64,000 bases of DNA from Diphasiastrum complanatum (lineage: Eukaryota > Streptophyta > Lycopodiopsida > Lycopodiales > Lycopodiaceae): NCBI GenBank assembly GCA_029204225.1, contig CM055095.1:19739450-19803449 (forward strand). Reading direction: 5' to 3'. Numbering within the stretch: position 1 is the first letter of the stretch; each line of letters starts with the position of its first letter. Under the pieces are notes generated by a model. The model was not told where the DNA came from. It saw nothing but the letters and a program-made list of their open reading frames with translations, and did no database searches. This document shows, one piece after another, positions 43,327 through 53,937 of the stretch. Made by a program: the position numbers and the translations under genes.

Positions 43327-44140
43327 ACAAGATAGTATGGAGTTTGCCTAGTTGTAATCTTTTCAGCAGTTCTGTATGCCCATAAAATAGATGGTAACTT
43401 CTGATCCCAATCAAAAGAATGTGTTTCCATTACTTTATTCAAAATTTTACACAAAATTCTGTTTGTCCTGTTCCGTAAGCCCATTCGCTTTTAGATTATA
43501 TGGAGTGGTCAGGCAATGCGTAATAGAAAAGTATGACAACATGGCCTTGATGGTCTGATTAAGGAAGTGTGTTCCCCTATTGCTAACGAGTTCTAAGGGA
43601 CATCCATATCGTGTGATCATGTTTTGGAATAAAAAAACTACTATAGTCTTAGCATCGTTTTTAACTGTGGCTTCGGCCTCTACCATCTTGGTAGCATAGT
43701 CCGTGGCAACGAGAATGTAACATCGACGAGTTTTAGGGATGATCGGTTTGATAGGCCCAACAAAATCTATCCCCCACTTCTCAAAAGGTGCTAAGGGAAT
43801 AATTGGAGTAAGTGGCCAATGCATCGTGAAACTGGGTCTCCCCATCCTCTGACATGCATCACATTTTTGAATGAATATTTTAACATCTCTATAGATGGTA
43901 GGCCACCAATATTTAGCATTAAGAATCTTTTTTGCAATATTTTTAAGAGCATAGTGACCCCCTGAATCTTTCTCATGTAATGCACTTATTACAGCGGTCA
44001 TTTCGATTGGTTTTAAACATCGTCAAAGACTATCGTCAGCAGCTAATTTATACAATATTCTATTTATAATTGTATAAGGTCCTACTTTTGAAAGAAAAAC
44101 AGTTTTTTGCTGTTTATTAAAATGTTTAGGATAAATATGG
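43327..44140 (-). pseudogene. pol: Gypsy integrase (E2), cut by the E1 LTR
   Basis: The open minus frame 44001-43447: HEKDSGGHYALKNIAKKIL, WWPTIYRDVKIF and KCDACQRMGRP (zinc binding). The core follows with FEKWGIDFVGPIKP, VATDYATKMVEAEATVK and ELVSNRGTHFLNQTI (second acidic position reads Asn-Arg instead of Asp-Arg). The frame shifts near 43470 and continues as ILCKILNKVMETHSFDWDQK and TTRQTPYYLV, where it ends at the E1 5' LTR. It is a different gypsy subfamily from E1. Confidence 0.87.
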
Positions 44141-45304
44141 TCATGTAAAAAATTAATAATGTCCATATAAATTGATGTTTCCAATTGAATACGCATTATA
44201 TGTTAATCCGGAAATTCATCAGAAATGGGATCAAACTGATTTTTCGTTTTGAGGCAGGATATATAATTAGCATTTTGATGATCCTTTCGCATAATAAATT
44301 GGGTAATCTATATTTTGATCATCTTTCTAACTAAGCACTACACCTATTGCAAATGATGATGTAACTACATATACATGGAACTTTTTAGCCCAATTCAGAG
44401 GTCTAACTCCAGTGGCTTCTGCTAATGACTATTTCAATTTATCAAAAGCTTGCTGATGGTCCTATGACCAATGATACTCAACGGACTTTTTTAATAAACT
44501 TGTTAAAGGAGTTACTACTATGGCATAATTCTTAATTATCCTACGATAATATCCTATGTGTCCTAGAAAACTTCTAAGCTCTCGTAGATTAGTTGGTTCT
44601 AATAATTCTAAAATCATTTTTACTTTTTTGATGTCGGCTTGTATACCGTCCTTCAAAATTTTATGTCCTAACAGGATGCCTTCTCTCATCTCAAAACAAC
44701 ACTTGGCTGGATGCAACTTAAGAGATGTCTCTTGACATCTTCTCAATGTCTTCTCTAATGCGTCTAAATGGTCTTTAGTTGATGAGACACAAAAGTCATC
44801 CATGAAAATTTCTAAAAGTCTCTTTGAACTTTTTGAAAAATGTTCATCATCATATGTTGGAATGTGGTAGGTGCATTACAAAGACCAAAGGGCATTTGCG
44901 TATACGCGTACGTCCCCCAATCAATGGTAAAAGTGGTCTTGGATCTATCTTCCTCTTTGATAAAAACTTGGTTATAACCTGAGAATCCATCTGAAAAGCT
45001 ATAACGTTCATGACTAGCTACTTGGTCAAGAATATTATCTGTATACCGCAGAGGATGATAATCCTTGGCTGTAGCAGCATTTAGTTTTCTAAAATCTTGG
45101 CAAACTCTAATCTTGTTCGTCTTCTTCTTAGGTACTATAACTATTGGTGACACCCACTCAGTGCTTAGAACATGATATATAATACCCGCTCTAAGACATC
45201 TATCTAATTCGTCTTTAACTAACAAGGAATACGTTGGATTCAATCTATATTGGTGCTGCCTAACAGGTATTGTTCCATGAATAAGATCTATTCTATGTTC
45301 GTCC
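44141..45304 (-). pseudogene. pol: Gypsy reverse transcriptase and RNase H (E2)
   Basis: Minus text begins at 45304 with RIDLIHGTIPVRQHQYRLNP, then frame 45243-44812: DELDRCLRAGIIYHVLSTEW, SPIVIVPKKKTNKIRVCQDF and TQMPFGLCNAPTTFQHMM. The catalytic box reads FMDD at the start of frame 44803-44462, followed by the LHPAKCCF and SFLGHIGYYRR thumb text. RNase H remnants with stops follow: AEATGVRPLNWAKKFHVYVV. Protease and gag are missing because an LTR begins at 45305. FMDD is an accepted variant of the catalytic motif. Confidence 0.87.
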
Positions 45305-45672
45305 TGTTGGATTTAATCCTCCTACTCTCCTAAATCCCAATTTTAATCTGCCTCCATTCATGCTGCATATTTTTCTAACTTTGTCACGCAGTCTGCATTT
45401 TAAAGGGGTGTGCTGAACTTACTCCTTCCTATATATATCTCATTTTTATTGTAATTGAGAATCGAGAGTTTGCATCTTTCTTGTTCCATCGTTGAGAGTG
45501 TAACTCTGAGTCTTTAGTGTTCTGTCGTACACAGTAGGAGAATCATGTGGATTGATCTTTTGATCCCTTGTTCAATTCTTATTGTCATATAAGATTCAAT
45601 GTTAGAGAATTAAACATTGCTCGTTGTTTAAGAATGAACATTAATGCATTGTCAATGGTGTAATTTCTTACA
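45305..45672 (+). repeat. LTR of about 368 bp (TGTTGGATTT family)
   Basis: It starts TGTTGGATTT and ends CTTACA. It interrupts gypsy E2 upstream of RT. The first 57 bp match 32935-32990. Flanking 5-mers (CGTCC, GTCGT) do not match, and no PBS follows, so it is neither a clean solo LTR nor a clear 5' LTR. Confidence 0.65.
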
Positions 45673-46332
45673 GTCGTATGTTACTATTGTGAACTATCAA
45701 ATGGATAAACCTAGTATGATTAGAATCTAAGTTCATCTACCAGTCATATCAAATGAGATTAAGTTCCAAGTCTTTAACTCTATAACAAGTCACAGTATCT
45801 ATTTGGAAGTGAGATCCGATTTCTATCGTAGAACTCCATCTAGAATGTCGATGTTGTCGTTCATTGATGACTATGATTGTTGGTTTGAGCAATGCTTTGA
45901 GAGTTCTTGGATCTGGATGTGGAAACCAATTGTTCTAAATTAGTAGAACAGACTTATGTCTGAATCTTGGTCGATTAACTTTGATAGGGATGTATTCGGT
46001 TGTCAATGGAATCAAATTGTTAGACTTTTGTTGTATCTGTGAAGTCTAATAATTTCACTAAGATCTTTTATGAGACTCTATCTAATGTAAAGTTTGTTTT
46101 CTATATTCTATATTAAGATAGTATTGGCTCATAACTATAGAAAGTGCACTAATCTCCAATATTCATCCATTTATTATCTCTATGAGAACAATAATCATTT
46201 ATATTGTATTAAATTTGTGTAATTAAGGAGAACTCAGCCATGACATATGAGATCATCTTTTGGTGTCATTTTTTGAGAATGGTAAGCACCAATTGGAGAT
46301 TGAATAAATATCTTGAAATCAGATAACTATCT
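45673..46332. other. No gene seen
   Basis: AT-rich and not recognisably similar to the element parts on either side. It may be the body of the element whose LTR lies at 45305, decayed beyond recognition. Confidence 0.4.
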
Positions 46333-46626
46333 GTTGAAGATGAATGCCAACCGCAGGAAGCAGTTCTAGAGCTAAGCGATTGGAAAGAGCAATTAGAAAG
46401 ATATCGGAAGCTCCGAGAAGATTTTTTCAAAACTCTTCAGGAATCTACTTAGAGTGGCAAATCACCTACCACTAACTATCGGGAAACTAAAACTTACTTC
46501 GATAATCTTCTTGACAAACCTGATAGCTTACCTGAAACAGTTTTTCTTAATATTCTTGATACAGTTGAACTGGATATCTCCGAACTAGATCCCGAGCCAC
46601 ATGTACCAGATATGGGGGCTCCATAA
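46333..46626 (+). pseudogene. Unassigned coding-like segment
   Basis: One plus frame without a start Met reads as a normal hydrophilic protein for 97 codons, with a single TAG in the middle. It begins VEDECQPQEAVLELSDWKEQ, later has SLPETVFLNILDTVELDISE, and ends EPHVPDMGAP and TAA. Residue composition is charged and helix-prone. I do not recognise the family; it could be a gag remnant or a piece of a host gene. Confidence 0.4.
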
Positions 46627-46644
46627 CCGAGATTCACACATATA

Positions 46645-47296
46645 TCCAATATCAAGTATGACTATTTCAAATGTCAACTAGTTTGATAGTTTAGTCTAGA
46701 TTGTTCATAGTTTGATAAAATGCCATATACACATTTGAGGCCAATTTCATATTAGACTTAGAGTTTGACTTTTCATAGTTATATTAGTCTAAAATCATTT
46801 GAGTAAACACTTTTGGAAAGTGTGGGAATTCATATTACACGAGTTTTAGTAGATTCAAATTTGAGTAGCAGAGACATTGAATCTAGTCACAATAATAGTA
46901 GGGTTTTCTATTATGGAGGGAAAACAAAGTTTGAACATAGGTTTGGACCTGTTATAAAAGGTCGTGGAAAGAGATTCAACTCTCTCTCTCTTATCTCATT
47001 CATGCTTATACATGGTTCTCTTGGGTTCTACTATCCATTGGTGCACTATACTTGTGATATCTTGCAATTTTGTGTGTAGAATGTTCATTTATTGCTATTT
47101 TCAAATCCACACATGTGAAATACAGTAGATTACTGTAATTGTATGGACAACAACATTATTTTATATTTTGGTTCATGTTTGATCAAGATCTATTAGAGTT
47201 TGCATCTCATTCTTAGTGTAGATGCTGATTTTTCTACATTGGCAAGATTGATGAATTGTTGTCTTTCTAACCAAAGATCATTTTGTAGGTTTGGAT
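46645..47296 (+). repeat. 5' LTR of copia K1 (ends degraded)
   Basis: It matches the inverted K2 LTR (56126-56773) over most of its length, including the TATAAAAG box, the ATGGTTCTCTTGGGTTCTACT-like and CCATTGGTGCACT text, and CACACATGTG at 47108. The last about 24 bp of the LTR are missing; GGATCTTA runs directly into the PBS. Confidence 0.75.
46953..46960 (+). promoter_or_regulatory. TATA box of the K1 LTR
   Basis: TATAAAAG lies in the middle of the LTR and is matched at 56494-56501 in the inverted K2 LTR. Confidence 0.65.
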
Positions 47297-47310
47297 CTTA
47301 TCAGAGCTTG
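47297..47310 (+). other. Degraded primer-binding site of copia K1
   Basis: TTATCAGAGCTTG lacks the leading TGG of the complete site TGGTATCAGAGCTTG found in K2 at 56114-56125 and just beyond it. The loss fits a small deletion across the LTR/PBS junction. Confidence 0.65.
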
Positions 47311-47865
47311 TGTTTCAGGTTACGAAGGAGGCATTCACATCTATCAATGATTTGGAGAAGATATCAATGCTAGAGCATGCTAGATTGGACTCTACACCAA
47401 AATCAAGTTTCTTGCATATGTAGATTGGATCTTTTGTAGATCAAAACTCTATTTAGGGTTATATTCTTGATCAATTCCAATTTCCAAACATACTTACTGA
47501 AAATGGCAAAGCCTAAGTGGTGGCTAAAAGATTCAATATCATTAGGCAATTGCATGTAGTTTTTGAAATAATCAATTTTTTGTGATTTTGTAAAAACTCT
47601 AATATTGATTGGATCTCTAGATTGTGAAGTTATTGAACTTCATTTGAGTGTGTTTCAATCTTAGGAAGTGGCAAGAGTCATTAGATTGAGGATAGATCAT
47701 AGATTGATCAAAATTTCACTATTCTATATGTTGATTTGCTTGGTATAAGTGCTAGAAGATAATTGAGAAGTTTTATATCTTTGTGATTTCCTTTTGAAAA
47801 CATTTGTTGTTATTCAAATGAGTGCTTTGTGCATTGAAACATGTTGAAAGAGAGGATCAGGTCAT

Positions 47866-48892
47866 TGCTACATGTCTACATCAAGTGGAGTCATGTTGGA
47901 AGCCAATGATAGGCTTACCTCAAGTGACTATTTATTGTGGAAAGTGCAACCACTGTCCGAACGAGGTGGTGGCCTCTCTTGGGACTGCACAGTCTCTCAA
48001 GATGGATATGCTCTTTTTAAGGAAATTAAACATTTTATGAAGAAATTAGACATCCTCAGAGTTACTTCTTGAAATGAATGATGTTTTGGATATTGTTGTA
48101 GGTTTGGAGAAGAGCCCATCAACAAAACAAGATCAAGTGAGGTATGAAAAGAGGGCCAAAAAGACTCTACACATGATAAAGATGAATGTTACCAATGAGC
48201 TTCTCAAGGAAGTTGGTAAGAGTATTTCATCAAGTGAGGCTTGGAAAGCTTTGAAGAAGCGTTATGAGTCCAAGTCCACTTCTAGAGTGTTGACTATAAG
48301 AAGGCAAATCTTTTCTTGTTTGCAAAAGAATGAACAAAGTCCAAATACTTTTATTTTGAGAGTGAAAGCATTGAATGATGAGTTGGCTTGCATTGATGAG
48401 AGCATTAAGGAAGGAGGGCTTGTTCAAGTTATTCTTAACGGATTGTTGGATGCTCATGATAACATTGTTCAAAGTCTTGCTATTCAAAAGACTTTGCCAA
48501 GGTTGATTGATCTTCAAGAGATATTGATCAATAAAAAATATAGGCTTCAAGCAAGAGGTGGATCTTCATCAACATCTCAAGTTGGAGAGGAGGCTATGTT
48601 CATCAAGGGCAAATTCAAGGGAAAAAGCAAAAGTAAGTGGTCTAAAGGGCAAAATCAAATGGAGGCTTCTTCAAAAGGCAAAAATAAAGATAGATCAAAG
48701 CTCAAGTGCTTCAATTGTGGCATCAAAGGACACTTTGCAAGTGAGTGCTACAAGAAGAAGAGAGATCAAGCAGACAAGCAAGGTAATCTTACTCTTGATG
48801 AGGACGGTTTGGATGTTCAAGATGCAAATGATGATGCTTTTGTCATGTCTTCATGTATGCTTGTTAATGATGGAGATCTAGATCCATGGTAG
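47866..48892 (+). pseudogene. gag: Copia gag (K1)
   Basis: Start MSTSSGVMLEANDRLTSSDY (47872) is the K-family gag start. After WKV about 115 bp of foreign-looking sequence (47949-48063) replaces the expected VRMES segment. The frame then resumes as EMNDVLDIVVGLEKSPSTKQ (48074-48892): UBN2-type gag, a Lys/Ser-rich linker and a complete zinc knuckle, CFNCGIKGHFASEC. The frame ends at TAG (48890-48892), where relatives have the second Trp of the WW(I/T)DSG protease start. Confidence 0.85.
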
Positions 48893-49378
48893 ATTGATAG
48901 TGGAGCAAGTTCACACACAACTTTTCACAAAGAGTACTTCACTTCTTTGTTGGCATATGGAGATGACAAGAGGGTCTACATGGCCAATGATGGTGAGTGT
49001 GCAATCAAAGGGATTGGCACAATTCCTATTTCTCTCTCTACAAATAGGAATGCTTATTTGGAGGACTTTTTGTTCATGCCATCTATTACCAAGAATTTAC
49101 TTAGTGTGAGTCAATTGCTAAGTAAAGGCCTCAAATTTGAGTTTTTTGGAGATGCTTGTATGATCAAAAGGAAGGATATTTTGATTGAAAAAAATAAAAG
49201 ACAAGTGAAATTGTTCAAACTAGATGCTTGTGTTATTGCTAAACAAGTTGGATGTGTTGCAAGAGAGCAAATACCTATTGAAGAGGTTTGGCATAAAAGG
49301 ATGGGACACCTCAACTTCAAGTCATTGGAGATAATGGCCAGGAAGCAAGTTGTGATTGGTCTTCCAAGTTTCTTAAAA
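48893..49378 (+). pseudogene. pol: Copia protease and pre-integrase start (K1)
   Basis: After the TAG the frame has IDSGASSHTTFHKEYF, the protease active site. Next come GDDKRVYMANDGECAIKGIG, FMPSITKNLLSVSQLLSKGL and the HHCC start VWHKRMGHLNFKSLE. The text ends at GLPSFLK, just before the Cys pair of the zinc-binding segment. Confidence 0.85.
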
Positions 49379-50284
49379 GTATCAATCATGTATATTCTCT
49401 CTCTATAATAGCATGCAATCTTACTTGCACAAGTTGAATAGTTTGTGCAATACATCGACTTGAAGCAGAAGCAGGATCGACTTTGTCAACATCCTGACAT
49501 CAACTCCATCGACATCGACATCTTCTCAAGGGTGAGGTAGTCAACTTGACTTGCTCGACATCTTTGACAATCATCGATTGTTACCATTCAAAATGGAGCT
49601 CTTCCTTTGCTCTGTCCGATGTAGACCATGCCACAGTTCATTTTAGTACTTTGTAGTAACTGCACTACTTCACGCTCGCTGCCCACATAGTTGTTATAAC
49701 TGTCACATGTATATATATATAACGACAACACACAATTGATAAACAATAGATGATAATGAAGAGTCATTTAGTGGTAGCATGATTCAGAGTTCCTCTGTGA
49801 ACTCTGATTTTATTAGAATTATTTGATTCCATAAGATCAGATATTTTAGAGAGAGTGAAAGTGATTCAATAAGTAGAGATAGTATTCAATCTATAACTAG
49901 CGTAGTAAGATCACAGCACATTGTGCAATATTACTATGAACCATTCTCGGGCATAGGATCATGATCTAATCGTTGTATTCACAACAACTTCATTCAGATT
50001 CTCTATTTTCTTATGTGTGTTCCACTGTGAATGCTTTCAAATAATTTCTCTCTCACTCACTGATACTCATTCCACAACTCACTCAGAATATCTAATCTCG
50101 AAGGAAGCATGGTTGTCTTAGATGCCTAACTGTCAGTGCTCCCTTATGGCTGTCATTGACACCTATAAGATGTTCTTCCTATCAATCTAAGTTGTAGTCT
50201 AAATCTTTAGTTTGGTAAAGATCCTATTATAATTGCATGTTGAGTTCTCTCTAATCATTCTACATCCATACAAAGAAACCCAAC
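49379..50284 (+). repeat. Probable 5' LTR of copia L
   Basis: It lies between the break of K1 and the L primer-binding sites. It contains TATATATATA at 49710-49720 and ends AACCCAACA at about 50284. The start is not exact, and no matching 3' LTR exists in the window. Confidence 0.55.
49710..49720 (+). promoter_or_regulatory. TATA-like box of the L LTR
   Basis: TATATATATA lies within the LTR-like region, upstream of the transcribed part. Confidence 0.4.
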
Positions 50285-50288
50285 AAGT

Positions 50289-50330
50289 TGGTATCAAAAC
50301 AGTAGAAACCCAAAAAAGTGGTATCAGAGC
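50289..50330 (+). other. Tandemly duplicated primer-binding site of copia L
   Basis: TGGTATCAAAAC at 50289-50300 and TGGTATCAGAGC at 50319-50330 lie exactly 30 bp apart. The preceding AGAAACCCAA is repeated with the same 30-bp spacing (50274 and 50304). The second copy fits the initiator-Met tRNA site best. Confidence 0.8.
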
Positions 50331-50390
50331 CATCGTTTCAAACTATTATTAGTATTTAGGACTATTTTACAATTTCTTAGATCATTCATC

Positions 50391-51200
50391 ATGGAAGGTA
50401 CATTTCAGAAATCCACTTGATCAATGAGTACAACAGTGATGACTTCCACATGCGGAAATTCAAAATGAACATGATACTCACTAAAAAAGAACTCTGGGGA
50501 TACGTCAATGGTTCAATAGCCAAGCCAGCTGAATCTAACATGCTGACCACATTTGGGAAGCTAAGGATGGAAAATCTCTTGCCATTGTATCTCTAAATCT
50601 TAAAGATTCACAAATAGCTCATGTAGAAAATTGTTCTAGCTCCAAAGAAGCTTGGGACATTCTTACTGGTCTATATGAAACAACAGATGTGTCGACTCGT
50701 CTCTTCTTGAGAGAGAAGTTCATGTCGCTCAAGATAGTGAAGCAACCTCAATCACTAATCATTTGAATGAATTCAAAAGCTGCTAAATCAGCTAGCTATA
50801 GAGGTTTGCCAGTATCGAATGAAGATGCTAACATGTTTCTATTGTCTAGTCTTCCTCCCTCTTACGACAACTTAGTATTGATGTTGAGCAATGCTCCTGA
50901 CCTGTCTCTGCAAACGTTGGCAGCAAGTATTGCAGGAAGAAGTAAGAATGAATAACTTATCCATGTTGAATAATACAAATGCAATCGTCCTCTATTCGAA
51001 TAAGCAGCAGTTCTAGAAGAAGAAATCTTTGAAGGACAAGAAGACAAAAGCTGAGTAGACTGATTCGGACTAGCAATCACAACAACACAATTGACAACAT
51101 CAAAGACCAAAGACCAGATCTTCTACAAGTATTGCAAGAGAACCAATCATGACATCAAGGATTGTCAAGTTCTCAAGAAGAATGAAGCAAAGAAGAAGAT
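50391..51200 (+). pseudogene. gag: Copia gag (L)
   Basis: Broken plus frames give DDFHMRKFKMNMILTKKELW, GKSLAIVSLNLKDSQIAHV, SSKEAWDILTGLYETTDVST, RLFLREKFMSLKI and the open frame 50767-50955 with NMFLLSSLPPSYDNLVLML. Downstream is YCKRTNHDIKDC, a zinc knuckle whose first Cys has become Tyr. At least three frameshifts and stops are needed to link the pieces. Confidence 0.8.
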
Positions 51201-52745
51201 GCAGCAGGATGGAGGATCTGATTCTGCCAGAACCTCTCATAAAGACCCAACACTGCTAATGATACAAGATCAAGACAATAGAGATGCCCTTCTATGGCAT
51301 GACTCCATGCAAGTTCCTATTCGAAGATCTCACTCTAGCACATTCAGGGTATGTCTACTTCAGTGACCCAAGTACACAGATTGGAGGCCAAGGACCTATA
51401 CGCAATGACCTATATGCCTTCAATTTCCAAATGGCAAATTCACCTTGCTCAAGGATGTACTTTACGTATCCAAAATAACAAAAAATTTACTATCAGTATG
51501 CAAGCTCAGTGATAGGTTGTAGAGCTTTGTTCAATTTTGAAGAATGTACTATTTTGGATAAAAATCATAAAGAAGTCCTCTCTGCAAGCAGAGAATGTAA
51601 TTTGTACATTTTGAGTCATAAATATGCACTTCATGTGAGTACTTCAAATGCCCAGTTATGGCATCAAAGATTAGGACACTTAAACATGAGATCTATCTTG
51701 TATATGCATCATAATAGTATGGTCAAGGATCTAAACATTAATGTTGCCTCCACTGACATTCGACATGTCTATGAGATGTGCCTACTAGGCAAACAACCTA
51801 GATCAAAATTCTCAAAGGGACAAGCCACTAGAGCTAAGTTCATTTTAAGATTGATACATAGTGATCTGTGTGGCCCTATGAGTATTTCCTCTTTGGGTTC
51901 AGCACTATATTTTATCACTTTTATCGATGACTATTGAAGATTTACTAGTATTATGTTCATTAAGAACAAGTTTAAGACATTGACTATTCCAAAGGACTCA
52001 AATAGTTTGCTGAGACACAGACTGGTCAAAGACTCAAGACCCTGCGTACAAACAGTGGTGGAGAGTTCCTGTCAAATGAAATATTTGACTACTTATCATT
52101 ATGCGACATACGCACCATAGCAGAATGGAGTAGCCGAGAAGAAGAACCGAACACTACTAAATGTTGCATGATCAGTGATGTCAAATGCTCAGCTCCCCAA
52201 GAATTTTTGGGTTGAAGCAATTTCAATAGCTTGTTATCTACAAAACTATTCAAGCACCAAAGCAGTCGACTCAAAAACTCCCTTTGAAGTCTTTCGTAGC
52301 TTCAAACCTTGTCTCAAACACCTCCAAGTCTTTAGTTGTCTTTGTTATGTGCAGATTCTTTCTGATCTGAGAAGCAATTTATTTTGTTAGCTACAGGAGT
52401 ATCTTCATTGGATATTCGACATCACACAAAGCCTATCGAATCTACAATGTCAGGTCAAGCCATATCTTAGTTAGTCGAGTTGTCATCTTCCTCGAAGATA
52501 GATTCTATGACTTCAAGCAGAAGCAGCCAATGCAAGAGTTCATTCCAATGACTCCCATCACCATCGACAGGCCTCAACCTGAGACTATTTTGACAATCAA
52601 AAATACCCATGTCGCACAACAAGGAAAATCATAATCTCAGCAACTAGTTTTTGTTTAAAAATCTGTCTGACATGGACAAGAGCCTGATCGTTATATCCCT
52701 CAAGCATTCATCAATTACGATGAACCTGCCTTAGTAGCAGAATAG
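51201..52745 (+). pseudogene. pol: Copia protease-integrase-linker (L)
   Basis: The open frame 51509-51937 contains the pre-integrase LWHQRLGHLNMRSILYMHHN, a CLLGKQPRSKF segment (first Cys of the pair lost), LRLIHSDLCGPMSI and FIDDY. A stop follows. The core continues in other frames: NSGGEFLSNEIF-like text near 52050, then integrase KKNRTLLNVA near 52140 and NFWVEAISIACYLQNYSS. KTPFEVFRSFKPCLKHLQVF (52175-52390) and FIPMTPITIDRPQPE (linker) come next. The protease active site is not clear. It ends at about 52745. Confidence 0.78.
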
Positions 52746-52955
52746 TGATTAGACTATGGATTTGACATATTACATGAGAAACTTGTGCTTACAATGGGAA
52801 AAGATCAATGAACAAAAACATCTATTTACCAAAATTTGATTTCAAAGAGCATTGTGAAAGCTGTATTAATCTAAGAGTGAAAGAGCGATGGCATTCAGTT
52901 CTTATAGCATAAAATAAATCCAAGTCCTAAAAAATAATTCAAAATTATATTTTTT

Positions 52956-52958
<3 letters not shown>

Positions 52959-53032
<74 letters not shown>
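52959..53032 (+). repeat. (TA)n microsatellite, about 74 bp
   Basis: A perfect TA run between the end of copia L and the K2 remnant LTR. Confidence 0.97.
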
Positions 53033-53036
<4 letters not shown>

Positions 53037-53099
53037 TCTATTGATCTTTGGTTATGAAGACAACACTATTTACACCATTTGCAATGTAGAAAATCAACA

Positions 53100-53250
53100 T
53101 TTACTTGATGAAAGAGATGTAAACTCAACAAGATATTGATCAAACATCAAACATCAAACATATGACAAAATGAAGTTGCTTTTCATACAATAACAGTACC
53201 CTACTGTATTCACACATGTGGATCCAAAAAATAACACCTTGAAGATACTT
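53100..53250 (-). repeat. K-family LTR remnant at the K2 3' end
   Basis: Text around CTACTGTATTCACACATGTGGATC (53202-53225) and the following AAAATAACA matches the K2 5' LTR near 56321-56350. It borders K2 linker sequence at about 53251, so RT, RNase H and the LTR outer part were lost. Confidence 0.65.
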
Positions 53251-53937
53251 GTCTTTCCCTTAATGTTCTCCTTGGCTTTTGACTTGACGAAGGTCCATCA
53301 TCATCACCATCCAAAGTAGGATCCTTTTCATCATCCATCCACACTACCATCAATCATGCTTGAAGATACTTTTGAAATGTTCCCCTCATCAAAAATGACA
53401 TCTCTACCAACAATCACTTTGTTAGTAGAAGGAATGTAAACCTTGTAGGCTTTACTCACCTCACTATATCCAACAAAAATACCTCTTCTTGAAGATGGAT
53501 CCTCCTTAGTCCTATCATCAAGAGTAGTGTTGACATAACATGTGCATCCAAAGATTTTTAGAAAGTTGATACTCGGCCTCTTGAATAGCATCTCAAAAGG
53601 TCTCCTTCCATCCAAAATAGCACTCGACCACCTATTGCACAAGAAATTGGCACACAACAAAGCTTGATACCAAAATGGTTTGTCAAGATTGGCACTTAAC
53701 CTCATAGCTTTAGCACTTACACATAAATTCCTATTCTTCCTTTCAGCCACTCCATTTTGTTGTGGGCTTCATGTTGTATACTCCCTCTTGATCCCATGCT
53801 CATCACAAAAGGCCTTGAACTTGGTAGATATGTACTCACCACCATTGTCATTCCTTAAGCACTTGATCCTTGTGGATTGCATTCTTAAGCTTGATAAAGA
53901 CATCATACACTTCATCCTTGCTCTTTAGTAGATAGAT
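53251..53937 (-). pseudogene. pol: Copia integrase C-terminal part and linker (K2)
   Basis: The open minus frame 53750-53331: MAERKNRNLCVSAKAMRLSA (catalytic Glu present), FWYQALLCANFLCNRW, RRPFEMLFKRPSINFLKIFG, KEDPSSRRGIFVGYSEVSKA and VIVGRDVIFDEGN. Between 53937 and 53751 the core with NGGEYISTKF-like text is shifted in frame. It ends with an acidic linker near 53260. Confidence 0.85.

Larger units (their letters stand above)
46645..49378 (+). mobile_element. Ty1/copia element K1, 3'-truncated
   Basis: 5' LTR, broken PBS, leader (47311-47865), gag, zinc knuckle, protease and the start of the pre-integrase segment on the plus strand. Sequence stops at GLPSFLK (49378), where element L begins. 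Integrase, RT, RNase H and the 3' LTR are absent. Confidence 0.82.
49379..52745 (+). mobile_element. Ty1/copia element L, 3'-truncated
   Basis: LTR, PBS, gag, zinc knuckle, protease region and integrase with many frame breaks, ending in the integrase-RT linker at about 52745. RT, RNase H and 3' LTR are missing. It is a different copia lineage from K, with long-gag wording like LLSSLPPSYDNLV. Confidence 0.8.

Noticed and set aside
37300-45304. Endogenous pararetrovirus (caulimovirus-like) instead of gypsy
   Set aside because: RT is followed by RNase H and a full integrase, with an LTR and Asp-tRNA PBS; no movement or coat protein motifs are seen.
45305-45672. Clean solo LTR with target duplication
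   Set aside because: Flanking 5-mers CGTCC and GTCGT do not match, and the gypsy E2 coding text does not resume on the far side.
47949-48063. Intron in the K1 gag (GTGCAA...CTCAG)
   Set aside because: Removing it does not restore the conserved VRMES residues and K2 has no intron there; replacement or insertion is simpler.
52954-53139. Tyr-Ile repeat frame across the TA run
   Set aside because: Simple-repeat artefact.
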